From NCBI GenBank assembly GCA_029261375.1, contig JAJDBL010000056.1:1-7468 (forward strand): a DNA stretch of 7,468 nucleotides, given 5' to 3'. The stretch is from Nitrospirales bacterium. GTDB taxonomy: Bacteria > Nitrospirota > Nitrospiria > Nitrospirales > UBA2166. Under the pieces are notes generated by a model. It was given only the letters and a program-made list of their open reading frames with translations. It did no database searches and had not been told where the DNA came from. The position numbers and the translations under genes were made by a program. Every line of letters begins with the position of its first letter. Positions within the stretch are counted from its first letter, which is position 1. Positions 1 to 6,748 of the stretch are shown piece by piece.

Positions 1-277
1 TGGTGCGGCTGCCAAGGGCAATACCTTGATAAATTACGCTGGTATCCGGCCTGACCTGATTCCTTTTATCGTGGACCGCAACCCCGTCAAGCAGGGAAAA
101 TATTTGCCTGGCAGTCGAATCCCTATTGTGGACGAAAACCGCCTTAAGGACGCTAAGACAGACTATGTTGTTGTCTTGCCGTGGAACCTCAAAGGCGAAG
201 TCATGGCTCAATTGGCATACATACGGGGTTGGGGAGGGAAGTTCGCGACGGCGATCCCGCATTTGGAAGTGGCATGA
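1..277 (+). CDS. SAM-dependent sugar C-methyltransferase, C-terminal part only
   Basis: The reading frame is open from base 2 and ends at TGA 275-277, so only the last 91 residues are present; the start and the SAM-binding domain lie outside the window. The visible part matches the C-terminal domain of the NDP-sugar C-methyltransferases (TylC3/NovU/EvaC group). It shows the GAAAKGNTL motif at the window edge, then VDRNPVKQGKYLPGSRIPI, then VVLPWNLKGE, and ends with a WGGKF..AIPHLE tail. Characterised members methylate a carbon, often C3, of an NDP-keto-deoxysugar in the cytoplasm; homologues also occur in polysaccharide clusters. The stop overlaps the start of the aminotransferase gene by four bases (ATGA), so the two are probably co-translated. 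The family call is confident; the sugar substrate and methylated position cannot be read from this fragment. Confidence 0.88.
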   Translation, partial: GAAAKGNTLINYAGIRPDLIPFIVDRNPVKQGKYLPGSRIPIVDENRLKDAKTDYVVVLPWNLKGEVMAQLAYIRGWGGKFATAIPHLEVA

Positions 278-1383
278 AATCACGCATTTACTACACCAAG
301 CCTTCCATCACAGAACTTGAGGTCGCGTACGCTACTGATGCCGCACGCAATGGTTGGGGTGACTGCTGCTACGAGTATATCACCCGCTTTGAAGAAGCCT
401 TCAAAGCACACTTGGGAGTGACATATGCCATTGCCACCTCGAGTTGTACTGGAGCTCTACACATGGGCCTTGCGGCATTGGGCGTGGGCCCGGGTGATGA
501 GGTCATCCTTGCCGACACCAACTGGATTGCCACAGCCGCACCCATTGTACACTTGGGTGCAAAGCCCGTATTTGTTGACATCCTGTCCGATAGCTGGTGT
601 ATCGACCCGGCGTTGGCTGCAGCTGCCATCACGCCGTGCACCAAGGCGATCATTGCGGTTCACCTGTATGGCAATCTCTGTGAGATGGATCGGCTATTAG
701 CCATTGGAACGACGCATGGGATACCGATTATCGAAGACGCCGCAGAAGCCATTGGCTCGGTATCTGATGGCAGGCGTGCAGGCAGCATGGGCGCATTCGG
801 GAGCTTCTCGTTTCATGGCACTAAAACGCTCACGACGGGGGAAGGTGGCATGTTCGTTACCAACGATGCTGCGCTGTATGAGACGGTACTGACGCTTTCC
901 AATCACGGAAGGGCTCGTGGACAGACTAAGCAGTTCTGGCCGGACATGCTGGGTTTCAAATACAAGATGTCCAACATTCAAGCCGCGATCGGCTGCGCGC
1001 AGATGGAGCGGGTTGATGAACTGATCAAACGGAAACGTGAAATTTTGAGGTACTACCGCGATCGGATTGAGCGGACGCCGTGGGTGAAAATGAATCCCGA
1101 GCAAGCAGGGACTGTCAATGGCGCTTGGATGCCGACTGCCGTTTTTGATGCCGAAACAGGTATGACGTGCGAGAGCCTGCAAGAAGCGTTTGTGGCGGAA
1201 AATATCGATGCCAGGCCATTTTTTCATCCACTATCCAGCTTGTCGATGTTTGAAGACCAACCACAAAATCGCTTGGCGTGGGGCATTCCAGGTCGAGCGA
1301 TTAATTTGCCGAGCTATGCAGACTTGACGGTCACTGAACTTGGTCGAGTCTCCGATGTTGTCCACCACCAAAGTCGCCCATAG
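274..1383 (+). CDS. DegT/DnrJ/EryC1/StrS family PLP-dependent sugar aminotransferase (perosamine synthase-like)
   Basis: A 369-residue protein, the normal length for this family. It would transfer an amino group, usually from glutamate, to a keto group of a nucleotide sugar in the cytoplasm. The PLP lysine is K184 in FHGTKTLTTGEGG, and D155 in IEDAAEAIGS should contact the pyridine nitrogen. The N-terminal part has the expected S/T-rich cofactor loop (ATSSCTGALHMGL) and GPGDEVI; the C-terminal part has FKYKMSNIQAAIGCAQ and ARPFFHPL. The EDAAEA form of the aspartate motif and the RPFFHPL/INLPS tail recall GDP-perosamine synthases (RfbE/Per) more than the EDAAQA form of other sugar aminotransferases, so GDP-4-keto-6-deoxymannose is a plausible substrate, but this is unproven. 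I chose ATG 274: it overlaps the preceding stop as ATGA, has GGAAG at 265-269, and begins the conserved region; the in-frame GTG at 181 would overlap the previous gene by about 97 bases. Confidence 0.93.
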   Translation: MKSRIYYTKPSITELEVAYATDAARNGWGDCCYEYITRFEEAFKAHLGVTYAIATSSCTGALHMGLAALGVGPGDEVILADTNWIATAAPIVHLGAKPVFVDILSDSWCIDPALAAAAITPCTKAIIAVHLYGNLCEMDRLLAIGTTHGIPIIEDAAEAIGSVSDGRRAGSMGAFGSFSFHGTKTLTTGEGGMFVTNDAALYETVLTLSNHGRARGQTKQFWPDMLGFKYKMSNIQAAIGCAQMERVDELIKRKREILRYYRDRIERTPWVKMNPEQAGTVNGAWMPTAVFDAETGMTCESLQEAFVAENIDARPFFHPLSSLSMFEDQPQNRLAWGIPGRAINLPSYADLTVTELGRVSDVVHHQSRP

Positions 1384-1400
1384 GTGCACCAGTAAAGTTT

Positions 1401-2435
1401 ATGGGAATGCAATCCAAGCCGACTAAAGTCATGATTGCGGGTGTCGGTGGTGCATCGCTTGGCACAGAACTTTACAAGTCGTTACGGCTGGCAGGAGGCT
1501 ATGAGGTCTACGGTTGTGACCTTTCTTCGACCGCGTACGGACTCTACGAGCCAGGATTCGCTGGAACGTACCGCGTAAGTCACGAGAGTTATGTAACAAG
1601 CGTCATTGATGCCTGTGTTGACGCGGACGCCAGATTGCTGGTTCCTGGCGGTGAGCAGCCGATGACCTTACTAGGGAATGCATCCGATAGGCTGGCCGAT
1701 GCAGGAATTGAGTTGCTCGCTAACACCCGTGAAGTTGTTACTCTTTGTTCGGACAAAGACTGGACATTCAAACATCTCGCAGACAACGGAATAACGATTC
1801 CTCGAACAGTCGGAATCAATCAGGTTGAGGACATCGCCTTTACCGGGCTGCCGTGTATCGTCAAACCTGCTACCGGTTCTGGCGGAAGTGCGTCTGTGTT
1901 TTTTGCAGTCAGTGCCGATGAGGCAATGATCTATGGAGAGTTTATCCGGCGCAATGGCAGCCAGCCCATCGTTCAGGAATATGTTGATGTTGCCGAGGGC
2001 GAGTTCTCGATTGGCGTCCTGTCGCTGCCTGAACATGGCGTCGTAGGGTCAATTGCTTTGCGCCGAGATCTTAACGCCAAACTGTCCGTCGCCTACCGTG
2101 GACGCGGGGGTGTCGTATCGAGCGGGTATTCACAGGGACATATTGGCGAGTACCCCGAGCTTTGTCGTCAAGCTGAGCATATTGCGGAAGTTGTTGGAAG
2201 TCGTGGCCCGATCAATATTCAAGCGCGAGTACGTGATGGAGTGCTTTTGCCGTTTGAGATCAACCCGCGCTTTTCCGCGTCGACCTATCTGCGAGCCTTG
2301 GCCGGCTTCAACGAGGTTGATGTCCTGATTCGCTTTGTGAGTTCGGGGGAAACCCCCGAACGTCCTTCCATCCGGGCCGGGTGGTATCTGCGTAGCCTGA
2401 CCGAGCAATATGTGTCCAAGGATACGCTGAAATGA
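1401..2435 (+). CDS. ATP-grasp domain ligase
   Basis: A 344-residue protein with the architecture of ATP-grasp ligases related to the carbamoyl-phosphate synthase large subunit. Residues 9-105 form a Rossmann-like pre-ATP domain starting VMIAGVGGASLGTEL. The ATP-grasp part follows: K155 in CIVKPATGSGG, a glycine-rich loop that should bind the phosphates; E193-Y194-V195 at the adenine hinge; and E286/N288 in EINPRFSAST, the metal-binding pair. Such enzymes activate a carboxylate as an acyl phosphate and join it to an amine or other nucleophile. Placed directly after a sugar aminotransferase, it may acylate an amino sugar with an amino acid or related acid; this is inference, and the ligands are unknown. 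It starts 17 bases after the previous gene with only a weak ribosome site (AAAG at 1394-1397); ATG 1407 is an alternative start two codons in. Its stop overlaps the next start as ATGA. Confidence 0.88.
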   Translation: MGMQSKPTKVMIAGVGGASLGTELYKSLRLAGGYEVYGCDLSSTAYGLYEPGFAGTYRVSHESYVTSVIDACVDADARLLVPGGEQPMTLLGNASDRLADAGIELLANTREVVTLCSDKDWTFKHLADNGITIPRTVGINQVEDIAFTGLPCIVKPATGSGGSASVFFAVSADEAMIYGEFIRRNGSQPIVQEYVDVAEGEFSIGVLSLPEHGVVGSIALRRDLNAKLSVAYRGRGGVVSSGYSQGHIGEYPELCRQAEHIAEVVGSRGPINIQARVRDGVLLPFEINPRFSASTYLRALAGFNEVDVLIRFVSSGETPERPSIRAGWYLRSLTEQYVSKDTLK

Positions 2436-3682
2436 CAGTTCGCTGGATTACTCCGCTACTGGGGACCGCGTCCGCTTCGGCAGTTCGCGAAGTTGCGGAC
2501 ACCTGCATCGTCGATGTACGCAATCTGGTCGACAAGGCTGGTAATCCACCCGATGCGATTCGCGAAAAAATCCACCAAGGAGTCGAGTCGATCAAGCGAG
2601 GCAAGCGCACGATCATTTGTTGCGATTATGGCATGTCGAGGAGCAACGCTATTGCCACCGGCATCCTCGCCAGCGTTGACAAGAAAGGTTTCGATGCGGC
2701 CCTGCGCCAGGTTCAGAATGCGACTGGCGAAGCCCAAATTAAACTCGACCCGCTCAACGCAGTGCGTGAGGCTCTGGGTTTGCGCTCGGAGAGGAAGCCA
2801 GATGTCGAGCAGCGCTCGGTTCTTGTGACGGGGGGAGGGGGCTTTTTGGGGAACGCCCTGCGTGCCTCCATTGGCAATGAGTTCAGAGTCGTGGCCCCAA
2901 CGCGTGAAGAATTGGACGTGGCGATGGGGAGCACGCATCTGGATCTGCTCGCAAGTGAAGAGGACATCGATTGCATTGTGCATTTGGCCAATCCGAGGGT
3001 GTACACATCAAATGTGGCGATGGGACAGTCGCTCGCCATGCTGCGTAATGTGATTGATGTTTCCTTGCTGAAAGACGTTCCCTTAGTTTATCTCTCCAAC
3101 TACGAAATCTACTCCGGTTATGCAGGTACATTGTCGGCCAATGAATCAACACCTGTTCTCCCACACGGACCGTACGGGGAAACAAAGTATCTCGCAGAAT
3201 TGCTGATCAATCACTGCTGCCGTACCGCGGGCCTGAGATGTGCGCTGCTACGTTCCAGCCCAGTGTTTGGCGTAGGGAGTGACAAGCCAAAATTCATCTA
3301 CAATTTCATCGAAAAGGCCTTGCGATCAGAAACTATCGTTACCCATCGCTACAGGAACGGCAACCCGGCTGTGGATTTGCTGCACATCGATGACTTGGTT
3401 TTGGCACTCGTGGCGACGCTCAGTTCTGGTTTTGTTGGGACGTTGAATTTGGGCACTGGGGTGTTAACCTCGACTCGACAAATTGCGCAAATGCTCGTGG
3501 ACAGGCTGGGAAGCCGCAGTCCTATCGAGCAAATTCATATTGATGTAGATGTAGCCTCTATAGCGATGGATTGGCGTCGCGCGCACGCCGAACTCGGTTG
3601 GCAGCCGGCTATTACCTTTGAAGCAGGGCTCGAGCGTGTGATGTCGGAAATAGAGAGGAACAGGCGTGACAATGAATACTAA
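2432..3682 (+). CDS. Fusion of a cysteine-dependent phosphatase domain and an NAD(P)-dependent SDR epimerase/dehydratase
   Basis: A 416-residue protein of two domains. Residues 1-115 resemble a small dual-specificity (Cys-based) phosphatase: the loop C64-DYGMS-R70-S fits CxxGxxRS, with C64 as nucleophile and R70 as phosphate binder; D34 or D41 could be the general acid. After a short linker, residues 131-416 form an extended SDR fold: GGGGFLG at 134-140 for the dinucleotide, LSNYEIYSG at 221-229, Y248-GET-K252 as the catalytic pair, GNPAVDLLHIDDL, and LNLGTG. Extended SDRs epimerise, dehydrate or reduce nucleotide sugars and are usually 300-340 residues, so the extra N-terminal domain explains the length. 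The position normally holding catalytic Ser/Thr appears to be N223. The start ATG 2432 overlaps the previous stop and has AAGGA at 2418-2422. No frameshift separates the halves, so they are made as one chain. The phosphatase substrate is unknown; a sugar phosphate is more likely than a protein in this context, but unproven. Confidence 0.88.
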   Translation: MTVRWITPLLGTASASAVREVADTCIVDVRNLVDKAGNPPDAIREKIHQGVESIKRGKRTIICCDYGMSRSNAIATGILASVDKKGFDAALRQVQNATGEAQIKLDPLNAVREALGLRSERKPDVEQRSVLVTGGGGFLGNALRASIGNEFRVVAPTREELDVAMGSTHLDLLASEEDIDCIVHLANPRVYTSNVAMGQSLAMLRNVIDVSLLKDVPLVYLSNYEIYSGYAGTLSANESTPVLPHGPYGETKYLAELLINHCCRTAGLRCALLRSSPVFGVGSDKPKFIYNFIEKALRSETIVTHRYRNGNPAVDLLHIDDLVLALVATLSSGFVGTLNLGTGVLTSTRQIAQMLVDRLGSRSPIEQIHIDVDVASIAMDWRRAHAELGWQPAITFEAGLERVMSEIERNRRDNEY

Positions 3683-4457
3683 AAGCGAAACAGAACTACA
3701 GGAGACTTTTCTTTGGGAGCGATCAAAGTTCCATACGGAATATAATCAGGTTCTGGCGCACTACAAAGTCAAGTCCTGTCTTGAAAATGCCACAGGCGAT
3801 TCCCTTCTGGACATCGCCTGTGGGGATGGAATGCTTACAAAGTTATTTGCTCGGCACTTCACAACTATTGTGGGAGTCGATGCCTCGGCAAAGCATCTCT
3901 CCGAGGCGCGCAAGCAGGTTCCTGGCGCAACATTTCATCAATCGTTAATTGAGGACTTTGAGTGTGATCAGAAGTTTGGATCGGTCGTTCTCCTCGACCT
4001 TTTGGAGCATGTCGTTGACCCAGTGGAGGTCCTCACTAAAGCGGCAGCGTGTCTTGAGCCTGGAGGCCGGTTGATAACGCACGTACCGAACTGTGACGCA
4101 GTGAATCGGAAAATTGCGGTGCTGATGGGGACGTTGTCCAGTTGCGACGAATTGTCGCCTTTCGATCTTCAGATCGCTGGCCACCGTCGCTCCTACAACC
4201 TTGAGTCCCTTCAACAGGATGTCGAGCGGGCCGGCCTGAAGGTGATCAAGACCGGGGGGATTTTCTACAAAATGCTCTCTACACCGCAAATCGATTGGTT
4301 TCTCAAGAACGGGCTCTGGGATGAAGGCTACGGTTGGGGCCGTACGGGGATGGAGAAGTCCAAGGATTGGAAGGCGGAGTTCTGTCGTGCTTGCTACGAA
4401 TTTGGCAAGGAGCATCCGGAGGACTGTAACATCATTTATGCATGTGTTACGCGATGA
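3666..4457 (+). CDS. Class I SAM-dependent methyltransferase
   Basis: A 263-residue soluble protein with the class I methyltransferase core. Motif I is LLDIACGDG at 47-55, the acidic end of strand 2 is D72 in IVGVDAS, and the post-core motif is LLDLLEHVVDP around D111-H115, followed by LEPGGRLITHVPN. The C-terminal part after about residue 170 carries H-R-R-S-Y and a G-x-x-Y-K-M-L segment often seen in methyltransferases of glycan clusters; it probably forms the acceptor site. It may O- or N-methylate a sugar or glycan of this cluster; the acceptor cannot be deduced. GTG 3666 is preferred as start because AGGA at 3656-3659 lies six bases upstream; ATG 3672 is two codons in and would leave 12 bases. 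The gene overlaps the end of the fusion gene by 17 bases, which indicates translational coupling. Confidence 0.88.
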   Translation: MTMNTKSETELQETFLWERSKFHTEYNQVLAHYKVKSCLENATGDSLLDIACGDGMLTKLFARHFTTIVGVDASAKHLSEARKQVPGATFHQSLIEDFECDQKFGSVVLLDLLEHVVDPVEVLTKAAACLEPGGRLITHVPNCDAVNRKIAVLMGTLSSCDELSPFDLQIAGHRRSYNLESLQQDVERAGLKVIKTGGIFYKMLSTPQIDWFLKNGLWDEGYGWGRTGMEKSKDWKAEFCRACYEFGKEHPEDCNIIYACVTR

Positions 4458-4502
4458 GTGCCCTCTCCTCAGACATGGTGATCAGAGCAAAGGTCAGATA
4501 GC

Positions 4503-5252
4503 GTGGATCCGTTGGAAATATTCAAGTCGCAGGTGGTAAAGAATATCAAAGGCCTTGCTGCCGACATAGATGTTCAGGGGTTATCTCGGATATGGTCTCG
4601 CGAGACTAACCGTCACGGCTATACTTACAACTTCTCTTGGCTCGGCCGCCCGATCATTCAGTACCCGCAAGACATCATCGCGATGCAGGAACTAATCTGG
4701 TCGATTCAACCCAACCTTATCATTGAAACCGGCATTGCGCATGGCGGCTCGCTGGTTTTTTCTGCGTCCATGTTGGAGCTGAACGCTGCCTGCGGCGGCC
4801 CGCAGGGTGCTGAGGTGCTGGGTGTAGACATCGATATTCGCGCTCACAATCGGGAGGCTATCGAGGCACATCCCATGTTCAAGCGCATTTCGATGATCCA
4901 GGGTTCGTCTATTGCTCCGGACATCATTCGGGAGGTACACGAACACGTTAATGCGCATGACCGGGTATTGGTCTGTCTTGACTCGAATCACTCACACGAA
5001 CATGTGTTAGCGGAACTTGAAGCGTACGCACCGTTAGTTTCCCACGGCAGCTACTGCGTAGTGTTTGACACCCTGATTGAGGATATGCCCGAAGAAATAT
5101 TTTCCGATCGCCCCTGGGGCAAAGGCAACAACCCAAAGACCGCCGTCTGGGAATTTTTACGAACCCATCCCGAATTCGAGATCGATAAGAGCATAGAGCA
5201 CAAGCTGCTCATTACCGTCGCACCGGATGGGTATTTGAAGCGAGTTCGGTAA
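4503..5252 (+). CDS. CmcI / rhamnosyl-O-methyltransferase family protein
   Basis: A 249-residue protein of the family often labelled cephalosporin hydroxylase after CmcI of cephamycin synthesis. In sugar clusters these are best viewed as SAM- and metal-dependent O-methyltransferases, as for rhamnosyl O-methyltransferases of mycobacterial glycolipids. Visible family features are YTYNFSWLGRPIIQYPQD near the N-terminus, IIETGIAHGGSL with E75-T76-G77 for SAM, GVDIDIR at 107-113, LDSNHSHEHVL with D160, VVFDT with D189 as probable metal or base residues, and PWGKGNNPKTAVWEFL. The end KLLITVAPDGYLKR is typical. The likely role is O-methylation of a sugar hydroxyl; which sugar is unknown. The start is GTG 4503 with AAAGG at 4489-4493, nine bases upstream; an in-frame TGA at 4479 excludes much longer starts. 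The 45-base gap before it shows no other feature. Confidence 0.9.
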   Translation: MDPLEIFKSQVVKNIKGLAADIDVQGLSRIWSRETNRHGYTYNFSWLGRPIIQYPQDIIAMQELIWSIQPNLIIETGIAHGGSLVFSASMLELNAACGGPQGAEVLGVDIDIRAHNREAIEAHPMFKRISMIQGSSIAPDIIREVHEHVNAHDRVLVCLDSNHSHEHVLAELEAYAPLVSHGSYCVVFDTLIEDMPEEIFSDRPWGKGNNPKTAVWEFLRTHPEFEIDKSIEHKLLITVAPDGYLKRVR

Positions 5253-5254
5253 AC

Positions 5255-6475
5255 ATGCCAGTTCGATTCTCACTCGTCTACCCGACCAGGCACAGGCCGG
5301 CATTTGTCGCGCAGGCTCTTGGGTTCCTTGAGAGGCAGCAATACAAGGATTTTGAGATTATCGTTTCTGACAATTTTATTGATCCGACGCTTTCTTGCGA
5401 GAAACAGTGCCGCGATGCCTCTTTGACGAATCTCAAATATGTTCGCCCACTGGCTCAGTTGTCCATGGTGGAGAATTGGAATTACGCGTTGCAGTTTGCT
5501 ACTGGAGATTATGTTTGTTATTTCACTGATAAAATGTTTTTGCTTCCGCATACGTTATCCCTGGCTAGCCTGAGCATTGAAGCGTCGCAGTCAGACATCG
5601 TGACTTGGGTTGACGATGAGTATTACCCAACAGAACTTCCTAACTATTTTGGCGAGGGAACGTACACCAAAGCGGCTCCCTCTGTCTTAAACGGAACCGA
5701 CTTTGTGGAATACGATCCCCGTGAGGAACTGTCAAAAAAAGGTCGTGCTGACGTCTCCAGATCCGAACAGGACAAATCATCGTACGCGCGAGGAAAGATT
5801 TGCTTCGGAGCCTACAGCATTGAATTGTGCCAACGGATCGTCGCGAAATGTGGAAACTTATTTCACAACTTGTCTCCAGATTATACTTCGATGATTCTGG
5901 GGTGTTCAATGGCTACAACAGCCGCGGAATCAAGCCTGGGTGGCATCGTACACTTACAGACTGACCTATCAAATGGCGGCAAATCTTCGACACGCGATGA
6001 TCTTCTATTGACCTTTCTGCATGAACTTGGTTGCGCCGAAGAGATCATCGCTAACCTCTTGGTGCCAGGGCTCTATTGCGCGGGGCACAACAGTGTCGCG
6101 CATGATTATTTGGCGCTCAGGGCTAGGTATGGCCTAGACTTTGCCTTTGATCGAATAAACTGGCTTGTCTACATCACGGAAGACGTGGATCTAGATCGAC
6201 GGGAATGGTCTTCGTTGTCTATCGAAAAACAAATGCGGACGATTTTGCGAGATTACGTTTCAACGTTGGATCAGCATGATCGAGAGAGGTACGAAGAGAG
6301 TTTGGAGCAACGTGCAGTGGCTCGAAACACACTACGCCGCAGAACCGAGTTTAATCGCAAAATTAGATCCATGCTGCCAGACGTTCTTATTGAGTCTGCT
6401 CGTAGAATCTCACGTCGCCCGCGACAATTTCATTGCGGAACGATCACCGACGTTTTGGATAGGTTCCACAAGTGA
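5255..6475 (+). CDS. Glycosyltransferase family 2 type (GT-A fold)
   Basis: A 406-residue protein. The N-terminal 110 residues are a clear GT-A nucleotide-sugar binding domain: FSLVYPTRHRPAFVAQAL with the early P-T-R-x-R-P pattern, FEIIVSDN with D39 for the nucleotide, MVENWNYALQFATGDYV, then FTDKMFLLP with D92 where the DxD-type metal motif is expected. Residues 110-330 are divergent and probably form the acceptor region; the last 60 residues are rich in Arg, Lys and Glu (LEQRAVARNTLRRRTEF) and may contact membrane or partners. No transmembrane segment is evident, so it is likely a cytoplasmic or peripheral enzyme adding one sugar to the lipid-linked glycan. The start ATG 5255 is two bases after the preceding stop with only a weak ribosome site, so translation probably depends on re-initiation. 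Donor and acceptor are unknown. Base composition is more AT-rich than the upstream enzyme genes. Confidence 0.87.
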   Translation: MPVRFSLVYPTRHRPAFVAQALGFLERQQYKDFEIIVSDNFIDPTLSCEKQCRDASLTNLKYVRPLAQLSMVENWNYALQFATGDYVCYFTDKMFLLPHTLSLASLSIEASQSDIVTWVDDEYYPTELPNYFGEGTYTKAAPSVLNGTDFVEYDPREELSKKGRADVSRSEQDKSSYARGKICFGAYSIELCQRIVAKCGNLFHNLSPDYTSMILGCSMATTAAESSLGGIVHLQTDLSNGGKSSTRDDLLLTFLHELGCAEEIIANLLVPGLYCAGHNSVAHDYLALRARYGLDFAFDRINWLVYITEDVDLDRREWSSLSIEKQMRTILRDYVSTLDQHDRERYEESLEQRAVARNTLRRRTEFNRKIRSMLPDVLIESARRISRRPRQFHCGTITDVLDRFHK

Positions 6476-6651
6476 GTGATGTGGATGAGGTTGTATCGTG
6501 CCAATTAAAAGAAGCTCTGAGAAAGGTGAATGAGCTTAGATGGTACCCGTCCGAATGAGACGCTCGGAGTATTTTTGACACACTTTGGAGCGCTAGTTGG
6601 ATTGTCGGCAGTGGCGTAGCGTTAATCTGGGATGCCGTTGGAGATGTTTAG
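6472..6651 (+). pseudogene. Possible remnant of a decayed gene
   Basis: A GTG at 6472 overlaps the stop of the glycosyltransferase gene as GTGA, the same coupled arrangement used elsewhere in this operon. The frame reads 28 residues (VSDVDEVVSCQLKEALRKVN... to ..WYPSE), protein-like and partly helical, to TGA 6556-6558. The same frame then continues for 30 codons (DARSIFDTLW, then a hydrophobic stretch SWIVGSGVALIWD) to TAG 6649-6651. This could be the start of an operon gene broken by a nonsense mutation and deletion, or chance reading of spacer DNA. The family is not recognisable. Confidence 0.3.
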
Positions 6652-6748
6652 ACCAACTGGCCTTTTCCTTATTGCGTGGCTGAACTAACGGTACTTAGGT
6701 TCTAGTGCTACCGGGCGAGCGCACGCTCTTGCTGGATCTCATAGAACA
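6476..6748. other. Spacer of 273 bases between the two glycosyltransferase genes
   Basis: This is the only gap above 50 bases in a window where other genes overlap or nearly touch. It holds the possible gene remnant noted from 6472, a 29-codon frame at 6530-6619 behind AAAGGTG, and a short inverted repeat GAGC-GCAC-GCTC at 6717-6728 without a T-run. No convincing terminator or full promoter was seen. A TTGACA lies at 6575-6580, but no good -10 box follows at 16-18 bases. Confidence 0.6.

Noticed and set aside
181..273. N-terminal extension of the aminotransferase from GTG 181
   Set aside because: It would overlap the conserved end of the methyltransferase by about 97 bases, and the family similarity begins at ATG 274.
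697..1227. Antisense frame of 176 codons within the aminotransferase gene
   Set aside because: It lies wholly opposite a gene with strong family motifs, has no recognisable domain and no coupled neighbour; it is a shadow frame.
2456..2983. Antisense frame of 175 codons within the phosphatase-SDR gene
   Set aside because: The + strand carries clear motifs here; the antisense product shows none and no ribosome site was found.
6575..6603. Possible sigma-70 promoter with TTGACA at 6575-6580
   Set aside because: The best hexamers at 16-18 bases (for example TGGATT) match the -10 consensus at only about three positions, so a chance -35 box is as likely.
6717..6728. Inverted repeat GAGC-GCAC-GCTC as a terminator
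   Set aside because: The stem is only 4-5 bases and no T-run follows.
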